A DNA stretch of 64,000 nucleotides, taken from positions 20,766,887-20,830,886 of the forward strand of contig JAKSZT010054396.1 in assembly GCA_026826555.1 (NCBI GenBank). The letters are read 5' to 3'. Position 1 is the stretch's first letter, and every line of letters starts with the position of its first letter. A model generated the notes under the pieces. That model was not told the DNA's origin and searched no databases. It saw only the letters and a program-made list of their open reading frames with translations. The translations under genes were made by a program, and so were the position numbers. Origin of the DNA: Tolypeutes matacus. Taxonomy: Eukaryota > Chordata > Mammalia > Cingulata > Chlamyphoridae. Positions 23,326 to 34,110 of this stretch are shown here, piece by piece.

Positions 23326-24324
23326 AACTTGGCTCTCTCAAAAATAGCTTCTGGTACAGTAAATAGGAGAAAGGAAGAAATGTATGTATTCCTCATATAT
23401 AGGAGGGGCCTGAGAAGAGTGGTGGCTTCCCATTAGAACTCAGCCAAGAATTTCATGGCAAATATTGGAACAATGAGTGTGAAACTTGTTCAGTATTCTA
23501 ACAGCAGGCATCCCAGTGAAGTCACTGTTCAAATATCTTCTTTCTAATTAATGGAAAGTTGTGTGAAAGAAAGACTTGTTGCTCCCACTGCTTCTTCCGG
23601 CAGCCTGAAGTGTGTTTTGGGAGGCCATTGAGAAAACCTCATGGGTCTGAGAAGAAACAGGATGTTTCTGAGATTCTCCAGGATGCTGACTCTCCTCAAA
23701 TTAGGCAAAAATTATTCTTGGTTCATAGCTCAGCTTCAAAACTGCCAAGTCAGAGGGAAGCTGGCCCTGCCTGGACTTCCTGCGTGGCTGGATGGAGCCC
23801 AAGCTCTGGCTCCCTCAAGGCAGCTGGATAATTTAATGACATCTTTGTTAATCCACGTCCCTTCCGGCCACTTCCCACACCTGTTGTCCTGGAGGGCATC
23901 GTGAGCAAATGGGTGGAGAAACTGGTAATTATCCTGGCTAATTATGCCATTGGATCATGGGGGGCTCGGTGGGGAACTCTTTCAGGTGCACGCCTGGATT
24001 TCTGACTCTCTTCGTTCTAGCAGATGCCAAGGAAGCAGAGGGCTATGGCTGTTTTTCTCTTCTTTCCCATTTCCCCCTACCCCTCTCCTCACAGCCTCTT
24101 CTACTGCTCATAATTTTTACTCAAGAAATTTTAAACCAAATTTGAAGTCGGCAAAGAGAAAGGTTTTACAGTTCGCTAACAAAGCACGTGGCTCCATGAC
24201 AAAAGTGACCTGAAACCGCTGCAAAATTTCAGCCGATATTTGGCTCATCCTAAAAACTTCTCTACAGACCACTGGGGCACTGGTTTGGTGCTCTTCAGAG
24301 CTGTACTTGAGCTGACCTGAAGGT
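23326..24324. other. Unassigned sequence
   Basis: Several overlapping short ORFs in different frames, none with family similarity. No repeat recognised. Confidence 0.4.
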
Positions 24325-24379
24325 GAATTCCGGGTATTAGTACTGGAAGGCACTCAACCATTGAGCTATATCCAGTCCC
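24325..24379 (-). mobile_element. Truncated DAS-like SINE remnant
   Basis: The minus-strand head GGGACTGGATATAGCTCAA is followed by a tRNA-like stretch ending near a degraded B-box and GGTACC-equivalent at about 24328-24338. The A tail is missing. More diverged than the other SINEs in the window. Confidence 0.7.
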
Positions 24380-24424
24380 TCAATTGACTTTAGGTCAAGG
24401 AGGTTACCTTCAATAATATGAATG

Positions 24425-25130
24425 GCCTTGTTCAATCAGTTGCAAAGGACATTATATTGAGTGAAGCAAGCCAGACGCAAAAGAACAAATACTATATGAT
24501 CATGCTATTATGAACTAAATATGCTATGTAAACTCATGGAGTTAATATTTAGAATATTGGTCACCAGAAAATGAAATGAGAGTAGAGAATGGAAAACTGA
24601 AGGTTAATCTGTGCAAAGTGGTAAAAAGGGTAACACGGTTGTTTGTAAGTCTTTGGAAAAGAATGGAAATGATGAAAGCATATCATGGTGTTTGTGACTA
24701 GCACTACTATTATATAGATATGACTGGTTGAAAGGGAAAGTCTAAGGACATGTGTATTACTAGAGTGAAAGCTAAAAAATGTAACAGGACTGTATAACAG
24801 TGAAACCTCATGTGAAATATGAGTATGTGTAATAATGCATACATAAGACTGATTTTACAAAATATAAACACAAATAAACTAGAGAGACATAAACAGAATA
24901 GCAGCTATGTACAGCAGGGGAAGCATAGAGAGATTGAGAGGTGGTGAGTTTTTTTGTTTGTTTCTTTTTAATTATCATTGGAATAATGAAAATGCTCTAA
25001 TAATGATTGAAGTGATGATGCACAACTATGTGATTATACCAAATACCATTGATTGTACACTTTGGATGGAATTATGCTCTATTAATATGTGTGAGTAAAA
25101 CTGATTTGTTTTTAAAAAATAAAAGAGCAA
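24425..25130 (+). mobile_element. L1 3' UTR, plus strand
   Basis: A 5'-truncated L1 3' end. Landmarks: 'aaaggacattatattgagtg' with 'aagcaagccagacgc', 'aacaaatactatatgatc', then 'gctatgtacagcagggg', 'aatgaaaatgctctaa', 'gtgattataccaaatacc' and a terminal 'ttaaaaaataaaagagc' A-rich end. Its last 200 bp match the short insertion at 11045-11258. Confidence 0.75.
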
Positions 25131-25194
25131 AAAGTGAAGTTTCCCAGAGAAGTTTTGCCTCAATAATGCAGCATTGAAATCCTCCCTGAATTTC

Positions 25195-25320
25195 CATTCT
25201 GCCTGCCTGCCCTAAAGATTTCAGACTTGTCAGTTCCCATAATCACATGAGCCAATTCCTTAAATCGCTTTATATATATATATCTCCTATTGGTTCTGTT
25301 TCTCTGACTGACACAGTGAC
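25195..25320 (+). mobile_element. 3' end of an old LTR, probable
   Basis: The phrase 'cataatcacatgagccaat' followed by 'cttatatata' and 'ctcctattggttctgtttc' is a familiar old mammalian LTR terminus. The family is not certain; only this end remains. Confidence 0.4.
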
Positions 25321-25377
25321 CTTAGCAAGACTTCATGGAAAGCCAGTGTCAGGGTTAGAACTGGAATCCCAAGCTCC

Positions 25378-25490
25378 GGGTTCTTTCTTTCCTCCTTCTT
25401 CTTCTCTTCCTTCTTCCCCTCCTTCTTCTCCTCCTCCTCCTCCCCCTCCTACTTTCCCCTCCTTTTCCTCCTCTTCCTTCTTCTTCTTTA
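25378..25490. repeat. Polypyrimidine tract (CTT/TCC)n
   Basis: About 110 bp almost entirely C and T, with CTT and TCC triplet runs and CCCC patches. It directly abuts the 3' end of a minus-strand L1 fragment, so on the minus strand it is a purine tail that probably grew from the L1 poly(A). Both strands are open by composition alone. Confidence 0.95.
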
Positions 25491-25612
25491 TTAAAGAAGT
25501 TGTGGGTTTGCAGAACAATCATGCATAAAAGACAGGACTCCCATATACCACACTATTATTAATATCTTGCATTGGTATGGGACATTTGTTACAATTGTCA
25601 ACGTTCTTTTTA
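25491..25612 (-). mobile_element. L1 3'-end fragment
   Basis: Homologous to 59225-59350: both contain a 'caaaacaatcatgca / gcagaacaatcatgca' word, 'ctcccatat / attcccata', and 'gacatttgttaca / atatttgttaca'. Minus-strand L1 3' UTR. Confidence 0.6.
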
Positions 25613-25619
25613 CACGTTA

Positions 25620-25740
25620 TTCATTTACTCAATAACCATTTATTAAGTTCTTTAATCTCTGCTTAACCCTGTGCTAGGTGTTGGGGGTACAAAAGTAGAA
25701 GGGACATGAAATAATAGTGGAAAACCCTAGCAGGAGCTTC
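25620..25740. repeat. Ancient LINE-era repeat remnant
   Basis: 'tcatttactcaataaccatt' then 'accctgtgctaggtgttgg' is a widespread old repeat word set; copies of the same kind occur at 34375 and 34915. The family was not settled. Confidence 0.45.
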
Positions 25741-25986
25741 CTGCTTATGCAAAGGGAAAATGTAACCCATATATATCATACAGATAGTAGCAACCAGCTG
25801 GAGTTTGATCAGTGATTTTTCAAGTTACCCCAGATAGTCTCGACATTTCCATTAGGTAAATTCAGTAGTGGTGGCTCCTGATACCAACTCATGTTATTTT
25901 TTAAAATTATTTTACAATATAGAGTATTTTTAATTTAAAAAAATGTTTATGAATATTTATTTTTCAGAAGCACTGTTCTAAGCACC

Positions 25987-26556
25987 TGTGGCAGTTTGAG
26001 ATTATTTTTGTGAATCCAAAAAAAAGAGAAAGATTATGTTTGTAAACTGGCCCACTCCTCTGGGTGTGATACCCTTTGATTGTATTAAATTTAAAGGTTT
26101 TAAGTTTACTTAATAACATCAATTTAGGGCCTTTGATTTGAGATTTGACCACATCAGTAGGTTGTGACTCGGGTGAGTCCCCGCCCCCTTGGTGGGCTGA
26201 TATAAATGGACACTCACTCAAGAAGACACGTGGAAGAAGATAGAACTTGGTCATTTTGGTCCTGCCACATGACAGAAAGGAGAAGGCTCAAACAGCTAAA
26301 GCCCTGGGAAGGGAGATGAGCCATTTGCCTGATAGTTTGCAGCCAAAGAGAATAGAGCAGCTGAGCAGCTGAGAAGGCCTGAGAAACCAGGCAGAGATTG
26401 CTTCATCACGTGGCATCTGACTTTGGTGAGAAAGCAATCTTGAGTTGGACCCTTTAGGGCCTTTTAACTGTAAGCTTTTACCCAAATAAATACCCTTTAT
26501 AAAAGTCAACAGATTTCTGGCACTTTGCATCAGCACCCCTTTGGCTGACTACTACA
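25987..26556 (+). mobile_element. 5' LTR of the MaLR-like provirus
   Basis: Begins TGTGGCAGTTTGAG and ends CTACTACA, i.e. TG...CA. A GC-box-like CCGCCCCC (26181-26188) sits 13 bp ahead of TATAAA at 26201-26206. The poly(A) signal AATAAA is at 26485-26490. U3, R and U5 can thus be ordered on the plus strand. 570 bp. Confidence 0.85.
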
Positions 26557-26819
26557 GAATTTGGTACTGAGAGTGTGGGGGTATTTTTTGAAGGAATTGT
26601 GAGATGCTTGATAGAAAAGACCTGGGTTGCTTTGAAGAAACTGTTGGTAAGGATATGGATGCTAAAAAGACTTTTGATGAGGCCTTAGAAGAAAGTGTTG
26701 AAATTATTATTGGAAACTGAAGGAAAGGTGGTCCATATTTTAAAGTTCCAGAGAACTTAGCAAGATTAACTCCTGAAGTTTTATGGAAGACAGAATTTGA
26801 AAATTATGAACTTGGACAT
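26557..26819 (+). other. Provirus interior, 5' part
   Basis: Starts with the primer-binding-like site at 26562. The rest is A-rich and has no long open frame. It ends at the GACAT duplicated by the nested LTR. Confidence 0.7.
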
Positions 26820-27417
26820 TGTAGCAGTTTGAGATTATTGATGAATTCCAAAAAGAAATATTGGATTATGTTTGTAACTGTTCTTTTCTTCTGGGCATAT
26901 TAGAGTGTATTGGATTCAAAGGTTTTACTTTTACTTGATTAAATAATGATTAAGGCTTTGATTGGGCCACGTCAGTAGGATGTTGCATCCCTGCCCCCTT
27001 GTTGGGTGGGGACTCACAGAGAAACCACACTTCAGAAAAGGGAGGTTGGAGTCTTGAGCTGGAGCCCTGGAAAGTAAGCACACAGAGGAGCTTTATTGTG
27101 AGGAAAGAGAGAAGGTCCTGGGAAGAGAAACAAGCCATTTGCCTAATAGTCTACAGCTGGCCTTGTGGAGATAACAGAGCAGGTGAGCCCAGAGAGAGGC
27201 AAGCCCTGGGAAGAAAGGAACCCAGGAAGCCTGAACCCTTACAGATGTTGGCAGCCATCATGCTCCAACACGTGGCAATAAACTTTGGTGAGGAAGGTAA
27301 TTTGTGCTTTATGGCCTGGTAACTGTAAGCTTCTACCCCAAATAAATACCCTTTATAAAAACCAACCAATTTCTGGTGTTTTGCATCAGCACCCCTTTGG
27401 CTGACTAATACAGACAT
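26815..27417 (+). mobile_element. Nested solo LTR with 5-bp TSD
   Basis: LTR 26820-27412 (593 bp), TGTAGCAG...CTAATACA, flanked by GACAT at 26815-26819 and 27413-27417. It belongs to a different subfamily from the outer LTRs and is closer at its 5' end to the LTR at 60486-61039. AATAAA is present (27341-27346 region). The TATAAA seen in the outer LTRs is not conserved. It inserted after the host provirus and then lost its interior by LTR-LTR recombination. Confidence 0.85.
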
Positions 27418-28670
27418 TTAGCCAAGAAGATTTCCAAACTAAATGTGGAAAATGCAGCCTGGCTTCTCTTTGCAGCTTACAGCAAAATGTTAGAGGAAAG
27501 AGATGACCTGAGAACTGAATTTTGGGGCACAAGGAAACCAGAAACTGATTCCCCAAAATTTCACACCTCTGGAAATCAAGCTCCCAGATGATAGTGCCCC
27601 ATTTGAGGAATTAACAAAACTTGGAACTTGTAAGGCAGGATTGAAAATGCAGTTATCCATGAAAGACTTGTGGAAAGTGTTACTGTCTGATGGCTTGGAT
27701 CCCTGCTTTCTGTAGGCTAAACCAACAAGCATTTTGCAAGATCTGATTAACAAAACCACTGTCAGCCTGGACTAAAAGAGACAGAGAGGGGAGAGATGGA
27801 AGGGAACACAGCTTTTAGAGGAAAACCATGGAAGCTGATGTCTGAATTAAGACATCACCTTGGGCCAAGAGAGGAACCCCACCCATGTGTACAGAGAGGA
27901 TGTGTTTGCCTTGGCATTTGAAGAGGGTGGATGTTCCAGCCCACTCTTCAGGGAGAGTTTTGCCACCCCAGGGTACAGAGAGGGTGGAGCACATTCCCCA
28001 AGGGTTGGGGAGAGTGAGGTTGCCACGCCGTTGCTCTGAGAGGGGTAGACCTGTTTCCCATAGATTAGAGAAGGCCACATCACCACCTCACTGTTCTGAG
28101 GAGGTTGGTCCTGTATGCCAGAGATTAGGGAAAATGTTGCCACTACCTCACTGTACAAAGGGGGTTGAGACTCTACCCCCAGAGATAGGAAAAGAGTGGC
28201 CATCACCCCAATGTTCTTGGAGGGTGAGATCTGGACATCTGTAGCCACCGAGATGCTTGATTAGGGTGGACCCAAGATAATAGCCACTGGGCAAGCCTGT
28301 GGAAAGGGGGGCCTCCATGAGGCCCTGAGGAGAAGAAACTATCATCTTAAGAATGACTCTCAGACTTTGAAATCTAATGGAGTATGCCCTGCAGGTTTTT
28401 GGAACTGTTGGGAACCAGTGACACATGTTTCCCTCCCAAATTCTCCTTGTGGTAATGCAAATGTTGATACTATATCTGTCTCTTTGTATATTGGAAGCAA
28501 ATAAGTTATTTTGTGAGTTTCACAGGTCACAGCCAGAGGAGACTTTGCCCCAAGACAAACTGTATTTCTATAAACTGATTGTGATATGATTTTGTATTTA
28601 GCATTATTATTGATTTAGGTTTTTTTTTTTTAAATATTGTAATGTCTTTTTGAGATTCAGGGGTGGAAAG
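27418..28670 (+). other. Provirus interior, 3' part with tandem-repeat ORF
   Basis: Continues the interior. It contains a tandem repeat (27975-28244, listed separately) and ends in the purine tract at 28659-28670. A T-run at 28620-28631 is internal. No retroviral protein domain was recognised. The open frames here on both strands owe their length to the repeat. Confidence 0.65.
27885..28244 (+). repeat. 60-bp in-phase minisatellite encoding a 20-residue repeat
   Basis: Four complete 60-bp units lie at 27975-28034, 28035-28094, 28095-28154 and 28155-28214, with a partial unit to 28244 and a degenerate leader from 27885. In the plus frame beginning at the ATG at 27885 (119 codons), each unit gives 20 residues. 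They start T/S-(E/K)-(R/E/G)-(V/G), carry R/L-(G/E)-K near residues 11-13, and for three units end P-(H/Q)-C. The reverse strand is also open (27847-28248). Units differ at many positions, so the array is old. No known protein family was recognised. It might be a diverged remnant of a structural ORF or simply a non-coding minisatellite. Confidence 0.8.
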
Positions 28671-29248
28671 TGGCAGTTTGAGTTATTTTTGTGAATCAAA
28701 AAAAAAAAAAACACGTAGAGAAAGATTATGTTTGTAAACCAGTCTGCTCCTTTGGGTGTGATACTCTTTGATTGTATTAAATTAGAAGGTTTTAAGTTTA
28801 CTTAATAAAATCAATTTAAGGAATTGATTCGACCATATCAGTAGGGCGTGACTCAGGGGTGAGTCCCCGCCCCTTTGGTGGGCTGATATAAAAGGACAGT
28901 CTCTCAAGAAGACACATGGAAGAGGAAAGAACATGGTCATTTTGGTCCTGCCACATGACAGAAAGGAGAAGGCTCAAACAGCTAAAGCTTTGGAAAGAGA
29001 GATGAGCCATTTGCCTGATATAGTTTGCAGCCAAAGAGAACAGAGCAGCTGAGCAGCTGAGAAGACCTGAGAAACCAGGCAGATATTGCCCACCATCTTG
29101 CTTCAACACGTGGCAACTGACTGGTGAGAAAGCAACCTTGAGTTTCTTTAGGGCCTTGTAACTGTAAACTTTTACCCCAAATAAGTACCTTTTGTAAAAA
29201 ACCAACAGATTTCTGGTGCTTTGCATCAGCACCACCAGCTGACTCACA
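28671..29248 (+). mobile_element. 3' LTR of the MaLR-like provirus
   Basis: Starts at TGGCAGTTTGAG; the expected leading TG is decayed to AG at 28669-28670. Ends near GACTCACA. Has TATAAA at about 28885-28890. The poly(A) signal region has decayed to AAATAAGTACC. Close sister of the 25987-26556 LTR. Confidence 0.8.
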
Positions 29249-29414
29249 TTTACATGCTGTGTTTAAAAGGTGGTTGCACCTACTGGCAACATTCTGCCAG
29301 CACACTCATCACAGCAGGGACGCTACTTGGAGAACCTCCCTCTCCACAGGCTCACTACTGCTCTTCTCAAACCCCTGGAGATGATATTGGGGGCCAGCTT
29401 TGTGTTCTGGGATA

Positions 29415-29540
29415 AACCTCCCTCCCTCTTTTCATCCTTCCTTTTTCCTCCCTCCATCCCTCCCTCCCTTCCTTTCTTCCTTCCCTTCCTTCTTCTTCTC
29501 CCTTCCTCCCTTCCTTCCCATATCTTTCTCTCCTTCTTTT
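29415..29540. repeat. Polypyrimidine tract (CCTT/CCCT)n
   Basis: About 125 bp almost entirely C and T, mainly TCCC and TTCC tetranucleotides. The ORFs on both strands here are composition artefacts. Confidence 0.95.
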
Positions 29541-31824
29541 AATGATTAAGAGACTCCATTTAGTGATCAAGAACCTAGAATAATCAGAATCACCTTAGAA
29601 ACAGGATTATACATCCCATCCAACAAGAAAAGCCAGATGTGGATATGGAATTTTAAATTTCCTTAAAATAATAACAAGAAAACTTGGTGCAGTGCTGGAG
29701 AGGTTAGGACATCTGCATTCTACTGCCCTGTCTTTGGAAAGTGGCAGAAGTTCCCTTGGCATAGCTTTCCCATGGAGTGCCCTGTAGACCACTAGGAAAG
29801 ACGTCATCTTTACCTTTAGAATTTGAAATTAAGGATATGAGAAAAAAGTTTCAGCCATGAATTGTGGTAGGTTGGGGTTGGAGGGTGGAGGGAAGCAGTA
29901 GGACAGATTGTGCCTGGCTGAGTTGAACACGTTTCTCTGGCTTCCTTCATTCTCTGCTGTGCCTCATTGGAGTGGGTTTAGGAATTCTTTCCCCCAGAGT
30001 TTTACATTCATCTGGCTGAACTGATATAGCTAGTTTAGTAAGGAGGTATTTAAAAGTTTAGTAAGGAGGACCAGCCTTCCTCATTCACTCATTCATTTAT
30101 CCATAAAGCACCCACTGGCTGCCATTTGTCTATAGGTTTAGGAGCAGCCTAGGGCTCTATTAAGGGGAGTTCCCTGAGAGGCAAACACAGATAAAGGTGA
30201 GGTGTAATCTCACCAGCTCACCCGACAGACTCTTAGCTGTGCACCAGGAGCACCCTGAACACGTTGCTTCCCCATGTTATCACTAGGACATCCACCTACC
30301 CCCAATCCTTGCTCCTAACTCCTGCTCCATTTGCCTGAACTCTGCTCACCCATACAGTGTTTGGGTGATCATCAAATGAGCTAACACATGTGAAAAGTGC
30401 TTTGCAACTCGGGAAGAGGTCTATGATACAGGAGAGCATTCTCCATTATGTGAGTGATGATGTCTCTAGTTTGGGAAATTAAGGGTAAGATAATGATAAT
30501 CCAAGGCATAAGATCTCATTTCAGCTCTACCTGTTTATACATTTTAGGTGAAAGTGATAGATGGATAACTATTTGCATGTGTGGGCAGAGATGGCAAACA
30601 TGCAAGGGAAGGGAGGGTTGGATGCGGCCGTGAAAATATTTGCTCACTCTCCCAACTGCTCAACTATGTTAGGCTGAACCTTTTATAATCACCTACTGTT
30701 CTCAGAAGGAGTGTCATTTGATTCTTCCTATTTTATTGTTCATGGAATCTGTGTTTTGGGGAGTGAGTGTGTCTGTTTCTGCAGATCTGCCTATAACTTA
30801 TTGAGATGAGCTTGATAAGGAGAGGAAGGAGTGCCAAAGCATGCACGACAGGGACTAGACTAGCAAGTCCGTGCACGGGGAGAGAAGGAAGCATTAGAGA
30901 GCATGGCCCTCGCCATGTGGAATTAGAGACAGAAAGCTCATATGGTTCTTACCGCGTTGGGTCACAAATCCCTTTGGAAATCCGTGGAAAGCTATGAACA
31001 GTCTCGGAAGAATGCACATACACATCAAATTTTGCACATAATTCTCAGAACTCATGGTCCCCTTTCGGAAACCTATTTCTGGACTTTGGTTAAAAAATAA
31101 TCCTAACTTACAAAAAAAAAAAAAAAAAAGAAAAGAAAAACTGCACAAGACAATGTTATTGTCAGGAACTACATTGACTGGTAAATGTGTAAATATATAT
31201 AATCCGACTGTAAATGCTAAAAGGACTTCAAAGAAGGTGGCAAACACTGAAACTATCTCTACAAATATGATCCAGAGGCAGTGTGATCCTCAACTTTCAA
31301 AGGCTCCAAGAAGTGGCTTTCTTGTTACTTGTCTCCTTCCCAAACTAATTTACACATTAGCTGTCTCAAAAGGTATCCAGTAAATATTTTTTTTCAGATG
31401 AACTTGAATTTCTCATACGGACACCGTGTCCTTGCTGCCCTGTAAAACACTACCACTTGTGCATTAGTTGTCTGCTTTGGTGAGAAAATGCACCAGGAAG
31501 CCCAGAGGATTGAGGCAGCTTGGAGGTAGGGTGAAGTTTTGTTTGTGAAAGGACTCCAAAGCTTCCCGGAGCTGTGCAGAAAAGTATTTGACTCCTGAGT
31601 AGAAGAAAACCAGAAAAGCTTGAAACAATAGGAAACTGTTTTATTTTGTTTTGCTTTTGCAAATACAAACTTAAAGTGTAATTTAACAATGGCAACAACG
31701 TAAAACCTAGAATTATGGATTTTAAAATTTCTTTCTTCAGCAAATATTTACTGAGAGCCAAATATTTGTAGGATCTAGCACATATTTATAGTCTAGCTTG
31801 ATCCTTGCAAAAGTGAGCAAGACA
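29541..31824. other. Unassigned sequence
   Basis: No confident feature. A weak MIR 3' end may lie at 30360-30430, and a 19-bp poly-A run is at about 31111-31129. Confidence 0.35.
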
Positions 31825-31965
31825 GAGACCTGGGTTTCAGACTCATTTCCAACATTAAGAAGTTATGTGATCTTAGGCACTCTTCCTCTTTGAAGAGGAA
31901 GTTTACTCCTCTGTCAAAGGGGAATAACAATACTTAGCCTGTCTTACTCTCATGATTGTGGTGAT
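31825..31965 (+). repeat. MIR SINE
   Basis: 'gacctgggtttcagactcat', 'aagaagttatgtgatcttag', 'tctgtcaaaggggaataac' and 'cctgtcttactctcatgat' follow MIR order. Confidence 0.6.
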
Positions 31966-32130
31966 CTTGGACTCACAGAACTTAATCTGGAAGGGACTGC
32001 AGAGGCCAACATGCTGGTCATTCTGTAGACGAAGAAAGCAAGGCCCAATAATAAGTGGGGAAATGATTTTCCCAAGATCACACAGCTAACTAGGGGCTGA
32101 ATTAGGTCAGAACCCAGGGCTTCTGACTTT
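31966..32130. repeat. CR1/L3-like ancient LINE remnant
   Basis: The phrase 'taatctggaagggactgcag' followed by 'aaggcccaataataagtggg' and 'agatcacacagctaacta' resembles the L3/CR1 3' end. A similar piece is at 33735-33845. Confidence 0.45.
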
Positions 32131-33284
32131 CTAAGAGCACAACCATATTAGTAAGAATTTTGAGGTAAAATTAAAGGGATTGCAAAATTTCTCCCCCAAA
32201 ACATTTATTCAGGTTCAACTCTATTCTGTACTCGCCCTTGGCTAAGGCCCAGAGATACTGAAAGAGATAGTATACAGTTTGGCCTTCTAAGAGCTGTAGG
32301 ATTTGGTGACTAAAGTAAACCTGGTGGTAGAAGCCAATGATTTTGATGGGGTGGCTTTTTATGGGCAATCTCAGACCCAACCTCCCAAATAAAGAGCTTA
32401 ATTTAGGGGAATCACAGCTGATTCTTGGGAGGGAAGATAGGGAAAGCAGTAGAAGAAGTAGACAAAGGACAACAATAAAAGTGTAAAGCAGAAATTGAGG
32501 CATGTTTTGGTGGTGGACGTGTTTTACTCAAAGGGAGTTGGGTTTCCCTTTGTAACCTTATAAACCACACTGGCAAAGAACACCAATACCTTCAGGGACC
32601 CACACATTTGCAGAGCCCAGTTACCACTGGAAGGGGATGAGAGGATAACATCAGAAAGCTCAGCTGTGGAGAGAAAAAGAAAAACTCGGACCATAAGTAC
32701 TTTGGCAAGAAAGAATTTCTAACACATTGTTTGCCTAGGGCTTGCAGGTGGGCCTTTGAAATTTTTCCTCGGGGTTTGGCAACAGTGTGGTGCCTCTCCA
32801 TGCACCTTTATCCTTTATTGATGTATCCATTAGGAAGTGACATGATTTGCTTACTAAGTTTCTGTTTAATTTGCATCTTAATGTCCTATCATTAGGATAT
32901 AAATACAGGCATAGGGAATTGAGTAATTTAGAAATTCCCTCTGGGGATCTGGTAACAGTACTGTGAACCTGGAGGGCTGTGGCCTGGAAAGGTGGGTATC
33001 TGAGCAGATCCACACCTGGAGAAGTGTTTTGAAATGAACCCACCTGCTGCAGCATCCCGACTTGCAAACCCAGGGTGCAAGCTCTGCCATTTAGTCGCTT
33101 GTGTTTAACAGCAGAAGTTGGTGCTTACGAAGGTCACTCTTGGTGTTTTGTTTTGTTTTTTTCCCTCCTTGTGTTTTGTGGACTATGCCACAGCCTTTGC
33201 CTCCTGGTTCAAAAGCAGTTTTGCTTCAGAGCCATCTATCTTTGGTCTGGACACCTTGGGAGTAGAATAACATAAGAGAAACCA
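32131..33284. other. Unassigned sequence
   Basis: No gene or repeat was recognised with confidence. Confidence 0.35.
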
Positions 33285-33450
33285 TGACAGTCAAACAGTC
33301 CTGAGTTTAAATCCTTCAGCAAGTTCTGTAATATCTGTGAATCTCAGTGTGCTCTTATCTGGAAAATGGTTATAATAGTCAATCTGAAAAATTGTTGAGA
33401 GGATTAAATGAGTGCCCCCTATGTCACCAGAGTCAGCAGGTACCTAAAAA
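33285..33450 (+). repeat. MIR SINE
   Basis: 'agtcctgagtttaaatcctt', 'gtaatatctgtgaatctcag', 'tgttgagaggattaaatgag' fit MIR, followed by a short TAAA repeat. Confidence 0.6.
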
Positions 33451-33734
33451 TAAATAAATAAATGTTCCTTAATTTTCTATTAGTGCATCATTTGGTTTCC
33501 GAACTTCTGTAACTCCCAAATGGAGCTCTATGGGGACCAAATGCAGAGCTCCCGACTACCCAAAATGGACTTTTCTCTGGTCCACTTTCCAGATTGGAAT
33601 TTGATAGCCTAGAATGGCTGTTCCTTGTAAATGGCCAGAAAAAGGCATTAAATGATTTGTCTGATATGTTCATGAAAGAATTTGATCCAGCCCTCCTCTT
33701 TCCTCTCACCGAAGCTGGAGAGCCCCAGCTGTGT

Positions 33735-33845
33735 GTACAGAATAGGAAGGGCTGGAAGTGCATTAGAGAACATCTAGTCACACCCTCTCAGTTTCAAGAT
33801 GAAGAAATGGAGGGTGAGAAGCAAGGGATGTACCTAAAGCTCTAT
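33735..33845. repeat. CR1/L3-like ancient LINE remnant
   Basis: 'ggctggaagtgcattagag' then 'catctagtcacaccctctca' and 'caagatgaagaaatgga' follow the L3/CR1 3' end pattern. Confidence 0.45.
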
Positions 33846-33904
33846 AGCCTCTTAGCTATAGCATTAGGAAGAGAACTCATATCTCCTATTTTTATGGAGA
33901 TTTC

Positions 33905-34110
33905 ATAAATTTAAAGTACTTTTGTATATTTTCTTTCACTTGACCCTTCTTACAACCTTGAGAAGAAGACAAGGAAAGTATTGTTATCCCCATTTTTCAG
34001 ATGAGCAAACTGAGGTTCAAAGAGGAAGAGTGTTGAAGGTCACACAATCTATAAATGATGGAGATGAGTCTCAAAGCCTGGTCTCTGAACTCTTGAGCCC
34101 AGTGTCTTTT
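33905..34110 (-). repeat. MIR SINE, antisense
   Basis: 'tatccccatttttcagatga' then 'gcaaactgaggttcaaagag' and 'aaggtcacacaatctataa' are the strongest antisense MIR words in the window. Confidence 0.75.

Larger units (their letters stand above)
25987..29248 (+). mobile_element. ERVL/MaLR-like provirus with nested solo LTR
   Basis: Plus-strand LTR retroelement with LTR-interior-LTR structure. The outer LTRs (25987-26556 and 28671-29248) are close sisters, sharing long identical stretches such as the AGCAGCTGAGCAGCTGAG doublet. A primer-binding-like TGGTACTGAGAGTGTGGGG starts at 26562 just after the 5' LTR. A purine tract AGGGGTGGAAAG (28659-28670) directly precedes the 3' LTR. The interior, without the nested LTR at 26820-27412, is only about 1.5 kb, and no gag, protease, reverse transcriptase or envelope homology was seen. 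This fits a non-autonomous MaLR-type element. No matching outer TSD was found (flanks AGCACC and TTTACA). Confidence 0.8.

Noticed and set aside
25247..25528. Pro/Ser-rich and Glu/Gly-rich ORFs on opposite strands
   Set aside because: Generated by the polypyrimidine tract at 25378-25490.
27975..28214. CRISPR array
   Set aside because: The 60-bp units are contiguous and diverged with no unique spacers, in a mammalian ERV interior.
29248..29260. Target-site duplication for the MaLR-like provirus
   Set aside because: The outer flanks (AGCACC and TTTACA) do not match at any plausible offset.
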